This document shows, piece by piece, positions 39,481 to 52,580 of a stretch of DNA of 64,000 nucleotides. Source of the stretch: Marchantia polymorpha subsp. ruderalis. Its lineage: Eukaryota > Streptophyta > Marchantiopsida > Marchantiales > Marchantiaceae. The stretch is taken from the NCBI GenBank assembly GCA_037833965.1, contig AP031353.1, forward strand, positions 21,702,501 to 21,766,500, in the 5' to 3' direction. Below the pieces are notes generated by a model, which was given only the letters and a program-made list of their open reading frames with translations, had not been told where the DNA came from and did not search any database. The translations under genes were made by a program, and so were the position numbers. Every line of letters begins with the position of its first letter. The first letter of the stretch is position 1.

Positions 39481-42400
39481 ACTTACACACGGTATGTTTC
39501 AAGATCAAACAAACCAAAAAATAATTGAAGTTGACTGAGAAAATATCGGAGCCATAAAATCATAGACCAATGAATTCCATAAAAAAATTAGAAAGTTAAA
39601 AAAAACATATAGATAACCTTAAGTGTTGAACATGCTGCACAAGATGAATGAACTTATGTATATTGTATGAAAAACAGATTAAAATTCCTTCTTCTTCGTA
39701 TCACAATAAATCGTGACATGATTCTGAAATTCAAATTTACCTTCTGAATATCAATTTTTATGTTCTAGAAATTGTTACGATTATTCTTCCATAAACTTGG
39801 AGATCCCATCTGTTGGAAATTGGACATTACAAAAGTTTTATCACTATAGAATCCAAACAATTCGAACTGTTTTGAATCTTCAATCAATGTTCACACAAAA
39901 AATATTCGTAGACAAAAATCTTAAATCAATATTTGTATCTTCTCATCAACTGAAAGTAGATTTTTCTTGATAACTTATTTTGAAATTTAAATTCAGTGAG
40001 CATAAATAGATAGCATATTTTAATTTCAATATGAAGAGGACAATTTTTTTTGTATTTTATCAACCATACCTTGAGGATTCAATTACTGTTCCAGCACAAA
40101 TTTTCTCTTCCCAAAAAAAAAAAGCGCTTTAATACGATTTCTATATTTCTCAACTTATTACCACACTGCGTTTTATGTTTGAGTCACAAGGTTTAAAGGA
40201 CACGAAGACTTTGCTATATACCGTAGGAAATAAGAAATTTGATTAGAATTTTGTGCTCTATAAGAGAATATATTTTACACATTAAATTTTGATTTAGAAA
40301 AAATTATATGATTTCTACAACAAAGGTGGAATCAAAATATATTTATAAATATTTTTATCTTCAATTTGAAAGGAACAAAAGAATAAATACAACTCAAACA
40401 AGTAAAGCTTAAATTTTATTCAAGATGTTTAATTTGTAAATATAAAATACTGATATTTTACATAGGGAAAATCACTTCAAATGTAGCCACGGCGAGGAGT
40501 AAGTAAACCCCAATTGGATCATCCAGACAATCTAGAATTATGCAATAAAAAAAGTATTTTCATCATACATTGCAATTTTTCAAAAAAATGTCATTTAAAA
40601 ATTGAAATATAAAGATTTTAAAAAATAATCAATGATTCAGAATGAAATAAAATTTAACACAAATATAAGGTAAGTTTAAAAATTTGATAAGTTTTACAAA
40701 ATCTTGCCTGATGACTGTTATATGTATCTAGGTACGCCTGAAACATACAATATTTGATATTTTCATTACATCACATATGTGAAGCAATTTTATGTTTTAT
40801 TCATCCGTATAAATCTTGTGAGTGAGTTTCAGTTGAGTAGCATTCTATTACAACGAGTTGTTTCAAATGACCAGTCTCCAAATATTTACAGTTTAAAAGA
40901 AGTTACTTTCAAATATATCTTTCAGTTTGATAATATCACGTCAGTTGATTTATAATACACATAGTTTATCACTACATTTTTCTTTAAAGTTCATATTTCT
41001 ACGCATTTCATAATACATGATCAAAATGTAATCAACACTAAAAAAACCGGATTCACAAATCCATCAGTCTTAACGACAGTTATAAATAAAACTGAAATTC
41101 TCATTAATATGCATTATTCAAGTATGTTAACATAGATACAATTTTTCAATTTCGAAATGAGGGTTCTATACTTTTGCTAAGGTTAACTATTGGCTGTTCA
41201 CATGATAGTTCATGTGAATATCATTTGATATCATAATTAAAATTAATCACAAAAATTACACTCAATGTGCTGCAACAAAATAAGAAACAAAAATACAGTT
41301 AATTTTTTTAAAAATATAATATGCACATTTTAAAATAAACGTATTTATACTTTTTTATCATTTTTGTGATGTATTCTCAATTTTTTTAGCATAGATGTTT
41401 TTAATTGAGTCATTTAATCAACACTCTGGTGCATTTTCATTATTATATAATGAAATTATATAATTAATATTCAATAATTGCAAATTAATTGTTAAAAAAT
41501 CTATAACAGAATAAGAGAGAATTGAAGGAACTAGTTTTTCTTAATAGAATAATTTTTTTCAGTTTCTGAAATTTTAATTAATTTTTAAAATTTATATCTT
41601 GAAATAAGAGTATCTCAAACACAAAAAACAAATTTTGAATGATTTTTTGACATTTGATGATAGGTTTTTGTGTTTTGATTCATGTTGTATTTTGATCAAT
41701 TTTGAAAATCAAGCAGTTTTAGTAGATTTTACACAGATTTCAACTATGTATCTATAATGAGATCCACATATACAATAAATATGCATACTTCGATGTGATA
41801 GAGGTGATTGTCAGTCATCATATACGTCTTTGCTTAGACATTCATTTTATACAAAAGCATGAAATTTTTTAGCACTTAGCTTACTTTGATTTGAAACAAT
41901 TTTTTAAATATCTTGATTCATACAGTAATTGAATTCTATTACAAATAATTATTTTCAAAGTAAATGCTAACTAGATTTAAAATATATTTTCCTGAACGAT
42001 AAAAATTTATTTCAAGGCCACCAAAATTCTAAATATTTATCAAAATTATGAATTCATAATCAAACAAAAATTAATATTTAAAAAAGGCATTTAAAAATAA
42101 ACTTGATGTGATATTAATAAAATTATTCCTCTTTTAATTAAATGTCAACTAAGGATTGTTTCAAGATAGCCTTTAAATGTAATTTGTAAATATAAAAAAT
42201 ATGAAATCGTATTCTATATCTAAAATTTGTTGGCCATGTATGTAATAGATAGTAAATTGATATAATATCAAACATCAAATCATTTGAATTGTCATTTCAT
42301 TGTTTTGATATATAAAAGTTTACGATTTAAGTTTAGTTATTTTTTTATAATATGATCTGAAATTAAATCAGACCTTTTTTCAGAAGATTTCATTTAATAG

Positions 42401-45400
42401 GTAATCATAACACATACAAGTGAATGTTTAATTAAAAATTATTTTGAAATTTCAAATATTGAAATTCAATTGATATTTTTAATATTATTACAATCAAAGT
42501 TTTAAAGTTATAATTCAAATTATAAATATCAATTGAAATCAAGCATGTTTTAATAGTTATACAAAAGAAAAATTTAATATGAAAATAAAAGAGAAATTTG
42601 AATTAAAAATGACTTTTTAAACTGTTCAAGGTTTAAAAAACATAAATATTATTATATAAAAATATATATTATAATTTCAAATTCATAAAATTCTTTGTCA
42701 ATTGAAATAAAAGTTTCGTTTGGATTTTTATAAATTGTAAAATATATTGATGTCTGGAAAAAAAATTGTGGAAATAAATAATTTGAATTTTTTTATATGT
42801 CATGCATCAATTGAATAAATTATATAAAACTATAATTTTTTTGAAATTTTCATAAAATTAAAGCCTAATAAATTATGTATAAATTTCATATAATTTAAAA
42901 TAAAAATATTTTCATAAATTCTAATTTCATGAATCTAATTCAAATGTATAATTAATACATTTCAAATGTTGTTAATGAAATTTTTTTCACTAGTTAGAAA
43001 AGTATTATATAAGAATAAACTAGCTTAAGAAAATCTTATGTATTTTCGGATGTGATATTTTGGTAATCATATGATGATAGCTTAGCAAAGTTGAATCATG
43101 TATTATGATGTTATTATTATGTGAACCAAGGTCTTTTGAATATTGTTGGATGTGATTTAAATTAAAATTTTCTTAAATTTAAGTTTTTGTAATGAAAAAA
43201 AATTGAATGTAATCATTGAGGAAGAAATTTTAAAAATTACTTTAGAATCAATCATTTTGCTCACTTTTATGCTTCACTAAAATAAATAATTTTTTTTTTG
43301 AAATTTTTTCATCATATCAGATTTACTTTTAAATCTAACAATTAAACCTAATCTTGCAATTTTAAAACTATAATTTGCATAGAAAAAATAGAAAAGTAAT
43401 TTAAGATCAAAGTACAAGCTTATTTGAAAGTTTCATTAATCTCAAATTAATTTGTTCAAAAGTTTCAATTTTGTAAACCATGCTTTTAGATTATAATTTT
43501 GCTAGACATTTTGCATCAAATTTAAAACTTATTTTATTTTATTTAAATTTAAAACCTATTAGTAACAAAATATCCAAAACTTTCTTTTTTTCCCATTTTG
43601 TAATTTTGATTAATTTGTCTAAATTTTGTTTTTATTTTTGGCCAAAAAAAACTCATCAATCAATAGTTATTATGTTATATTTCTTTCTCACTATTCATTT
43701 CACCGCCATTTCTTTTGTATTTCAACCATTTATTGATGTCATCATTTGATATTTGAGATTTTGTTATTGTGCTGCATATTTGTAGGCTTGTCACTTTTTT
43801 CATTACATATGATATTTCTTTTTTATAATTTTTTATACTTTTTAAAAAAAATCTTTGGATTTTTGTTCATATTTTTTTAAAATATATATATATTGCTTTT
43901 TCCAAAAATAGAATTTAAAATATTGTATGCAAATATAGCAATATTTTGACAAATTTATATCTTACACATAAATACTTATACTTTCTAAAGGTTTGGATGA
44001 TTTTCTATTTTATTATCATTTTGTATCAACTATATATCATTTCTTTATATCAATTAGTATTAATTAGTATTAATTATTATATTATCATTTTAAATCAATA
44101 TCACAATTTCAATTTGAACACATTTTTTTAAATCATTGCATTTAAACTTTTAAATTTTTTTCTCATAATCTATATCATCAATTTTGACCACATCAGATTA
44201 ATATTTTTGTACCATTTTTGATCACTTTGAATTGTAATTTTGTCATCATGTTACCACTTTGTATCAATCTTTACATTTTCACTTTTTATCACTTCTTATC
44301 ATAAATTTATCCCCAGTCAAAATTATTTGTAATAATATATATCATCACTTTTAACCATTTTGTATGAATTATAATAATTTCATTTTCTATTCCTTTGTAT
44401 TAGTATTTTATTAGTATTTGTGTCTATAATTATATTCAAAAGTTTTTGTTTAGTATCTGTATTTTATCATCATTTTGTCCAATTATGAGCCATTTTCTTA
44501 ATAACTTATCGCAACTTTGCATTTTTTTATAAATCATTGTATTTTCACTTCTTATCATTTTGAATTTGTACTTTTTCACCACTTTGTATCAATACAATAT
44601 CATTAGTTTGTATGTACAAATCTTTGTATGAATTTTTTTATTACTTAATATCACACATTTTTCATCTCTTTTCATCCATTTTACTTTATATGATTAATTT
44701 TATCCATTTCATAAGAGTATCTTATGGTCAATTTCCAACAATAGTTTTATTTCAATTGATAATATTTTGTATATTTTTTATCATTAAATTGATTCATTTC
44801 ATAACATTATCTTATGGTCAATTTGCATCAATAATATTATTTCAATAGTTAATATTTTTTATATATATTATTATTGGTTTGATCCATTTCATAACAGTAT
44901 TTTTTCATCAATTTGCATCAACATTATTATTTCAATCGTTACTACTTTGTATTATTTTTTGTAACATAATTTCTTATGAGTTTTTTATTTTTTTAGCTTT
45001 GATCTTTTGAATCATCTCATGAAAATTATAGCTCAATTCATTTTACATCTTTTATTTTTTTAGCTAGTAGTCATCTTCCTCAACAACACAACAACTAATA
45101 AAAAATATTTGCTTATGGGAAATTTTTAAAACTGATATTTGGCAAGATTTCAAATGTGGAGTTAAATTTGTCTTAGAATGTATGTAGAATATAAAGTAGT
45201 TTCTTTTTACTAATATGAAAAATGTTTGTTGAACTTTTTTCACTTTCATTTATGTCAAAAGTCTTGTGGAGTTAAAAAATCAAAAGAGATTTTAGCTGAT
45301 TCTTAAAAATTTACAACCTTATTTTAGTTTGAGCAAATACTACTCTTAAGTTTATTGTTTTCAATGTCACAACTATCTAAGCTTAGCAATTTGAATGAAT

Positions 45401-45770
45401 GGTTATTTGTTCAAATTAAATAATGTTCTTAACAATGTATTTTAGTCACACAACTACTAGAAAAAATTGGCAAATAACATCTTTTGATTTTTTAATATAG
45501 ATTGTGCGATTGAGATGAAGATTAAATAAATGATCTATAACAATAACAAATTGGTTGAAATTAGAGAATTTTTGGATTAGTTTTAATAATTCAAGATAAT
45601 GATAAGGTTTTAATACATTGAATTCTACTGTCTACACCTCAAGTACTATCAATTTTAAGATGCATATGATTAAAAATCATAAATTTATTTAAAATATAAT
45701 ATTTTTTTAATTTTTTGACTCAGATATTTAATTAATTTTATGAAAATTATAACAATTTTTTTTTGGTATG
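39480..45770. other. AT-rich block 2, no genes recognised
   Basis: About 6.3 kb of very AT-rich DNA. The few frames longer than 60 codons, such as 43,480-43,749 and 44,612-44,848, are dominated by Phe, Ile, Leu and Tyr, as expected from T-rich DNA. Apart from the tandem repeat at 44,705-44,974, nothing is recognised. Confidence 0.7.
44705..44974. repeat. 90-bp tandem repeat, three diverged copies
   Basis: Copies begin at 44705, 44795 and 44885, each with ccatttcataa at or near the start. The first two share cttatggtcaattt and all three share tatttcaat further in. The period is exactly 90 bp. Copy 3 is the most diverged. The DNA upstream (43,950-44,620) contains scattered related phrases such as actttgtatcaat, so the array may once have been longer. 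Confidence 0.85.
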
Positions 45771-46094
45771 TTGTTAAATAAACTTTATCTTGGGTTAATT
45801 CCAATTAGCGATAACATGGTTAGAAAAATAAACCATGGTCAGATTAGTTGAAATGTGCACCTTATCTCTTTTGATATAGAAGAGAGAAAGAGTCATTCAC
45901 TGCGTTCAGTTCAAAGTTGTACTTTGAAAATGAGCATGAAGAAGTAGAGCTTGGCCATGAAGGCTGTGTACACACGTGTGTTAAAGTGAAGTTTCTACTC
46001 TTGACCGTGGTCCCGTGGTGTGGAAGATAAATCACTTTATCTCGGTATTGTGACAAATGTGCGTGCTGATTGATCTTGAATGTTAGGTTTTACA
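45770..46094 (+). mobile_element. probable 5' LTR remnant of a Ty1/copia element
   Basis: The right end (…gttttaca, ending 46094) is fixed by the primer-binding site that begins 2 bp further on. The left end is not defined. I place it tentatively near the tgttgttaaataaac motif around 45,770, but nothing proves this boundary. Confidence 0.45.
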
Positions 46095-46096
46095 AT

Positions 46097-46107
46097 TGGT
46101 ATCAGAG
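46097..46107 (+). promoter_or_regulatory. retrotransposon primer-binding site (initiator Met-tRNA)
   Basis: TGGTATCAGAG matches the 3' end of plant initiator methionine tRNA, the standard primer for Ty1/copia elements. It lies 2 bp after an LTR-like end in CA. Confidence 0.85.
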
Positions 46108-47034
46108 ATAGTTCAATGCACACAGATTTTTGATTTTCAAAATATTCTTGAAGAGCAGGTAGCGTGGAAACGATATCAAAATTTCTATGCGCAATCTGAA
46201 GAAATTGTTGACCGATTATGTGTATAAGAGTAGCTAGAGGCATTGATTACAGTTTGATGAAAGAAAAAAATTGTTTCATCGTATGATCAAAGAAATTTTT
46301 GAAATCTGAAGCGAGAGATATTTATAACACTCTACAATAAGAGAAATCACTTCAATTTCTCAAAATCTAAATTTTTTCATCAATGTATATTGTGATTTTT
46401 CATACATGGTCTTGATCCACTCTTTGAGAAGATCATATTAATCATTTTGCGAACTCACAACAAATTTTGTGGTGAGTTCATGAAGTTATGACCTTTTGAA
46501 GTTTAGGGTTGAATTTGACTATGATGGTGAACAAGGCGTGAATTCGTAGCAACGAACTTCGTGTTAGGATTTGAGGAAATTTTGGACGGGCTTGAGTTTA
46601 TTCGGTTTTGAAGGTCAAAAAAGGGATCCACGTATAATCCACAAGGTAAAACGCCCCTTGTGAAGAATCTTGGCAAAAGTAAATCAAACAAAGAGTGTGT
46701 CTTTTTGGCAATTTTTTTGAATTAGATCAAGCAATCTAGATCCGTTTGAGTTCAAATTTTGCAAGTTGATTCATAAGCAAGTTAGGCATGTGATTCAAGA
46801 GACCATTTTGGAAACAGACGTTGTGTAAATTTTTGGTATTAAAGATTATCTTAGGTATCCAAATTCAAGTTTTTACCCCACTCAACTTTTGAATTAATAA
46901 AATTTTACTTGAAGTGATTTTGACAAACTATTTTCACATTCCAAAGTAATATCTTGTAGCTCACGCGTGAATGACCTTAGTTTCAATTTTGAAAATTTTC
47001 ATTGAGCGCCTTCTAACCATGAATAGCTTGGAGT
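46108..47034 (+). other. copia leader, non-coding
   Basis: The DNA between the primer site and the inserted LTR has no open frame of note. It is assigned to the copia element by position only. Confidence 0.4.
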
Positions 47035-47832
47035 TGTAAGATCGAATGTTGTAGGTGTGAAAAAGAATTAGAATTAGCCAAGGAATGAATCATGTTTAGC
47101 TAAGTTATGACTAAATATAACTAGTTATGAATAAGTTTAGCAAAATACAACTAAGTTTATCAAGTTATAACTATATTGAATTAGAATGTCTATACTTGGT
47201 GGAATAACTAGAGAAGTTCTAAAATAATTTGAAAAAACATTTCTATTTTGTCTAGTACAAAAATTTAGATTCTAAGAGAACAGACTTTTGACTTTATGTT
47301 TATTTTTGATTGGTAAACCTAACTAATGGGAACTTCATTGGTTGGATTGAGTTTAATGTTGATTTAGTGGCAAGTGCAGGTTCTAAAAGTTGAAAAGACA
47401 CAAATGACATGTCGCCGACTCACTCTAGGGATTGATTAACATCTAAAAAGTTTAAGAGTCCAATGACATGTTGCCACGTATTGGTAACTAGTCAACCTTA
47501 CTATGGTTTATCTTTGTAAAAGTAAGTTAGATGAAAATTAACAATTGTTACTATGTAACTTTTCAAGTAGTATATATAAAGAGGTAAGGCAGAGACTCTT
47601 AAGCAATTTTGAAGAGTTCATGTGTAGAAATTTGTTCCATATATAAAAGAGTGATGTTTTCAACATCTTGAAATATCGATATGTGTATGAATTTGAGTGA
47701 TGAATTGAGGAAATGTGTGAGAGTGTGTTTGGGACATGACCATGAGGGATAATCCTAGTCTTCTAAGATCATGATGAGCTACTGCAAAGCCATCTAAAGT
47801 AAACCTGAGTGGAAATAAGTTTGGAGATTGCA
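47035..47832 (+). mobile_element. Ty3-type LTR in plus orientation, inserted in copia leader
   Basis: It starts TGTAAGATCG and ends GGAGATTGCA. It aligns end to end, with divergence, to the reverse complements of the LTRs at 51,926, 53,188 and 53,943. It has the same doubled ATGACATGT(C/T)GCCAC-type motif and a TATA box, tatatataaa, at 47,571-47,580. The flanking four bases (gagt and tagc) do not match, so it may be old, truncated or rearranged. No matching internal region follows it, so it behaves as a solo LTR. Confidence 0.75.
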
Positions 47833-47898
47833 TAGCAAGAAGCATATCTTGTTTCAATTTTTGCAAATAGTGCTGAACTCTTGCATTCAGACGACAAA

Positions 47899-48800
47899 AA
47901 TGAGAATTCAAGCTAACTTTTTAAGGATCTTGTTGAAATCATTCTAGAACGTCTTCAAATTGAAAATCATATGTTTAAACTTATGACGCTATTTAAGGTT
48001 GGTGTATCGAGGTTTGAAGTTGAACGTTTTGATGGCTCTACCGACTATCTCCTATGGGAATTAAAAGTCAAGAATGTGATCAATGCAATGGGCCTAGAGG
48101 AAGTATCATACTAAAATCCTTAAATGTTGATGACAAGGATTGAAATGAGATTCAAGATCAAGTTGTGAGTATTGTGACTATACATTTGAAGTCAAATATG
48201 TTGAAATAAGTTAAGAAATTGAAGACTATGACAGCTATGTTTTGAACGCTTCAAACCAAGTATCACATGAAAAAATTGTCAAATCGACTTTTCACATTGT
48301 TAAAACTAACAAGCTTCAAAATGGTCGAAGGTACAATGATCCATGACCGAATTGATGCTTTCATTGATTTCTTGGTGGATCTTTTGAACTTGGGTGAGAA
48401 TTTTAGTGATGTAAAAAAAACATTGCAGCTTTGAGCTTCTTGCTAGCCTCATATCACACTCTATCTTGTGTGTTGTTTTATCGAGATAAAAAGATTATCA
48501 CTTACAACAAGGTAGTGACAACTTTGTTGACGGATGACATCCAACAAAAGCTGATTTCTTTTTCAACACCTTATTCTTCTTCAAGTGTCCTCTATGTCAC
48601 TCGTGAAAGATTGAAGAAGTGATCCATCAACGTGAGCAAGTCGCAAAATTGGTTCTAGTCAAGGGAAGGCAACAAGAAGGAGATGAAGTGTTGGAAGTGT
48701 GGCAAGATGGAAAAATGATTGTCGTAATAAGTCGCAAGAGAAGAGAGAGAAGCATGATGGTACCTCCGCAGATGTTGTGACCAACAATGATGAAGCTTAT
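47899..48800 (+). pseudogene. Ty1/copia gag, decayed
   Basis: Gag packages element RNA. Conserved pieces in order are ERFDGSTDYLLWELKVKN (48,020-48,080, the copia-gag 'F.G.NY..W' start) and VEGTMIHDRIDAFIDFLVDL (near 48,325-48,385). A 63-codon frame at 48,431-48,622 follows, and then CWKCGK, the start of a CCHC zinc knuckle at 48,689-48,706. The rest of the knuckle is frameshifted. Several in-frame stops make it non-functional. Confidence 0.8.
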
Positions 48801-49276
48801 GTCTTGTGAACATCTTATCTCACCTTGAGAGATGAATGGATTTTTTCCTTAGTAAAAAATGATCACTCATGTAACATTGATGGGTTTAGATTCATTAGGA
48901 TTCAAATGTTTAATAGAAAAGTACTAACATTGACAAATGTTTGGCATATTTTGAGTATGCGTAAAAATTTAATTTCATTGAAGAGGTTGACATGAAAAGC
49001 TTTCATTGGAAAGCTGTTCATGGAATTTTCACTGTTCAGAAAGGTTCCAACTTGATAATGAAAGCTCAGAAGCAAAAGAATTTGTACATCTAAAAGGGGT
49101 CTACAATTATTGATGAGATCAATGCTACGATATCATTGGAATATGATATCAGATTGTGACATGCTTGTCTTGGCCACATGAGTGAAAAAGGTATGAACAT
49201 TTTACATAAACAGAATTATAACCTAGCTTGATGTATTGCAAGCTTGAATACTGTGTATTTGAAAAGCACACGTGAC

Positions 49277-49550
49277 GTGCATTTGAAACTAGCGTTCATA
49301 GTTCCAAGACAGTTATTGAGTATGTATACTTTGATGTGTGGGACCATTCTCTTGTTGCCTCACATTTTGGGAGGGAGTACTATGTTACGTTTATTGATGA
49401 TTATTCAAGGTATGTGCATTTGAAACTAGCGTTCATAGTTCCAAGACAGTTATTGAGTATGTATACTTTGATGTGTGGGACCATTCTCTTGTTGCCTCAC
49501 ATTTTGGGAGGGAGTACTATGTTACGTTTATTGATGATCATTCAAGGTAT
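49277..49550 (+). repeat. 137-bp tandem duplication within copia integrase
   Basis: 49277-49413 is repeated as 49414-49550 with almost complete identity (gattattc against gatcattc is a visible difference). The period is not a multiple of three, so the second copy is read in another frame. Confidence 0.95.
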
Positions 49551-50004
49551 GTGTAGATCTACTTTTTTTCACGCAAGACTGATGTCTTTGTCACTTTTAA
49601 GAACTGAAAAGTCCATGTTGAGACTTAGACGGGTAAAAAGGTGAAATTCTTCCAATCAAATTACGACAGTGAGTACGTGTTTCACGAGTTTCACGCGTTC
49701 TATTAAAACGAGGGAATTATCCGCCAATGTTTATACTCCATAGTAAAACATCGTGTCAAAGAAGTTCAATCCAATGTTGTTGTATAGATCACTGAGTATG
49801 TTGAGTCATGCTGGTATACTAGAGATTTTTTGAGCTGAAACCATCAATACTGCGACTTATTTGGTAAATTTGTCTCCTTGTAGTGCAACAAGTTACAAGA
49901 TTCAATCTGAAACATGGCATAAATGTATAGCTGAGTACTCCTATCTTAGAGTGTTCAAATGTGATAATTGTGCACGTGATCTCCAAGAATCAAGGACAAA
50001 GCTT

Positions 50005-50058
50005 GATCCCAAGGCTACCAAGTGTATTTTTGATCCCAAGGCTACAAAGTGTATTTTT
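50005..50058 (+). repeat. 27-bp in-frame tandem duplication in copia integrase
   Basis: 50005-50031 is repeated at 50032-50058 with one substitution (accaag against acaaag). It doubles the peptide DPKATKCIF without shifting the frame. Confidence 0.95.
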
Positions 50059-50262
50059 CTTGGTTATCAACGTGTTGTCAAAGGATGCCGACTTTGGATA
50101 ATGTATGTTGTAAACTTATCGTTAGTAGTATAATAATAGATAAATATCAAAATGAAGCATAATGGTACAGATCTGATCCCACGACCACAAAAACAACACC
50201 AAAGATTCAATTACTATCACAAATTCACATTCTATTGAAGAGTTTTACTTTTCAGGCACATG

Positions 50263-51925
50263 TCACTCATAGAAGCTTGTGCGATTGCTAAGGCCAAAGG
50301 CGACAGAAATGCAGGATGAAATCACATCCAAATCTTGAAATTCATCTAATGATTTGCTACACCTAACTGCCAATGTCCTGCGGCTCCGCTCGCTTCCAAT
50401 TCTGTCAATTGACGCTCCAACAAAACCAATTTTGTCCACTTCATGGTCTGAATCTTCCAATTCACGTAACCACAAAGACATTGCTCTATCCTTGCACGCA
50501 AACCAGCATATGTCTGCTATTTCAGTTGTTGGACAGTCGTCTCTGTCTTCACCAATTTTGCTTGAGCCGCGACTAACTGCTCCTCAACTGACAGTTGAGA
50601 TCGCAATCTATTGCAATCTGTGTCCAATTCCTTCCCACGCTCTAACTCTAAAGTTCAGGTAGCTTCACAATTAGCCAATTTTTGCGTCCAGCAAACCAAT
50701 TTGACAGCCTCCTCTGGAACTTGTGCCGCCAAAGTTTCCATCAACTCCTCAGCGAGACAAAATTCTCTCTCAAATCCTGTCCGAGACAATTTCAATTTGT
50801 CTCAAAGTTCTACCATCATCTTTTGCGCATTGCTAATGTCAATCCAAAGGCGCTTGCAATCTAGCTCCTTTTGCGTATGAAGGCTTTTCTCATTCGCTAA
50901 CTTCCGCCAAAGTTTTGCACACTCCAACTTCTTCGTCCGAACTTGCCCTTCCCGCTCTTGCAAGGTAACTGTCATGGTCGCGCACTTAGAAGTCAAGCTC
51001 GCAACTCTTTCGACTACCTATGCAGTTGCTGCCACCTTCGGCTTAAATTTCCTACGCACTAACTCTACATAAGATGCTGCAGACTCGGCATCAAGTACTT
51101 CGTCATTTTTCCATCTAAATACTTGACTAATGGAACTATCATATCACTCAAAAGATCAGCTAAATTAACTTTGCCGTCTTCGACTCCTCCGCCGAAGGCC
51201 GTTCGCCGCAATCAAATTCAATTATCCCCAAAACATCTGACACAAAGGCATTGTCTATTGCTCCGCGACAGTCTTTTTCACTTCTGCCATCACTTCTTCA
51301 AGCACTTCTTTGCCCGACTTTGGCTCTACTAACTTTGTACGCACATTTGAAGTTGCTTTACCCGAAGGCCAAAGATCTTTGGCCGAAGACATTAATGGTT
51401 GTTTCGAAGGCCAAAAGCGTTGACCTGAAGTCTTTGTCTTGGTTTCATCTTGGACGAGCGAGGTGTCTTCAACAACTTCACAAATGTCTTCTCCTCGGAC
51501 TCAATCACCTTCACGCTTTGACTATCGTAAGTGTAATCGCCCTCCTCTCCGGCACACGATCCCAAGACTTGAGTTCAGTGCTCAATCGTCCAACTCTTAA
51601 GGTTGCTGCGAATTCCATCGCCTTCTGGCACGCATCCCTCATGCCACTCCTTCACAATCGCCGCAAAAACTCAATTCCAACCCCACAGCAAGAAATCAAG
51701 CTTGGCAACTATGAGCTCTTTGCGATACACTCTCAATCCGAACTCCAATACTTTCAACGCCAACAATCGAAGCCCCAAAGCTCGCCTCATTGCTGCGCTC
51801 TCAGTTTTTTGCTCGCGATTCTCATTGAACTTCCGATTAAAAAATGCACTCTCGTGAAATGTCGGCGCGGAACTCTTGTTTCTGCTAATGTACTTCGACG
51901 TTCTAATCGCATCGTGAATGCGTGC
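50263..51925 (-). pseudogene. decayed coiled-coil protein gene (Marchantia-type repetitive family), interrupted
   Basis: The minus strand reads as a helical, heptad-rich protein broken by stops and frameshifts. RIHDAIRTSKYISRNKSSAP comes near 51,925-51,860, then PLVKYLDGK near 51,120. SLTSKCATMTVTLQEREGQ through KELDCKRLWIDISNAQKM follows at 51,000-50,810, with a C-terminal frame at 50,481-50,263. The order and style match a very abundant family of Marchantia hypothetical proteins that I know from memory, with an N-terminal region, a PLxxYLDxK motif and then a long coiled coil. I know no function. The N-terminal end is cut by the gypsy element, and a likely upstream piece lies at 56,686-56,880. 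Confidence 0.55.
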
Positions 51926-52568
51926 TGCAACCTCCGGGCTGACTCTCACTTAGATTTACCTTAGATGGTTTTGCAGTAACGCATCATGGTTCTAAAAGAC
52001 TAGGATTCATCCTCACACTCATGTTCCAAACACCTTCTCTTACAAACTCTCCATGTATCACTCCAACTCACACACAAACTCTCCTCACATCACTCTATTC
52101 ACATAAACTCAAACACACGTCGATACTCCAAGATACTCAAAAACTTCACTCCTTCATTCTTGAAACAAGTGCTCACACATGACTCTCCAAACTTGCTTGA
52201 GAGATGCTACTCTAATTGAAAAATTTGCCATAGTAACATGTGGTAATTCCTCCTAACTCACTTTTACCTAGGTAAGTTTGACTAACCCACTATACGTGGC
52301 AACATGCCATTGGCCTACCTAAACCTTCTAGAAGTTTCCGGAATCCGAGGTTGAGGTGGCGACATGCCATTGGGTGCTTTAAAACTTCTATAAGCTTCTT
52401 CCGCCAACTATAGACATTATAGCTAAACTTAGTTATGACTAGATAAACTTAGTTATAACTAACTAGTTTAGTCATAACTAGATAGACTTAGCTATACCTT
52501 GACTAATCATTCTTAATCAATTGACCACTTCTAGGATTTAGTACCTATGTGCAACACTCGGTCTTACA
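51926..52568 (-). mobile_element. LTR A, 3' LTR of the minus-strand Ty3/gypsy element
   Basis: On the minus strand it starts TGTAAGACCGAG at 52568 and ends GGAGGTTGCA at 51926. It follows directly after the gypsy integrase end and a purine-rich tract, as a 3' LTR should. It is shorter (643 bp) than its relatives. It lacks the TATA segment present in LTRs B and C and about 160 bp of the upstream part. Confidence 0.85.
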
Positions 52569-52580
52569 TTTACCTCCGGA
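52569..52580 (-). promoter_or_regulatory. polypurine tract of the gypsy element
   Basis: The minus strand reads tccggaggtaaa immediately before the TG of LTR A. This is the position of the plus-strand DNA primer in LTR retrotransposons. Confidence 0.65.

Larger units (their letters stand above)
48801..50240 (+). pseudogene. Ty1/copia protease remnant, GAG-pre-integrase and integrase, decayed
   Basis: After the VWHILSMRKNLISLKRL block (about 48,935-48,990) comes HACLGHMSEKGMN, the GAG-pre-integrase motif, near 49,158-49,200. The integrase core follows with YYVTFIDDYSRYVHLK. The usual DNGGEY motif is degraded to NYDSEY (about 49,660-49,675). The C-terminal LDPKATKCIFLGY...KGCRLW block is at 49,861-50,095. 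A 137-bp tandem duplication shifts the frame inside the core, and multiple stops are present. Integrase would insert element cDNA; this copy cannot. Confidence 0.85.

Noticed and set aside
44612..44848. Small membrane-protein-like frame in AT-rich DNA
   Set aside because: It is a translation of the 90-bp tandem repeat (a multiple of three), with Phe/Ile-rich content expected from T-rich DNA.
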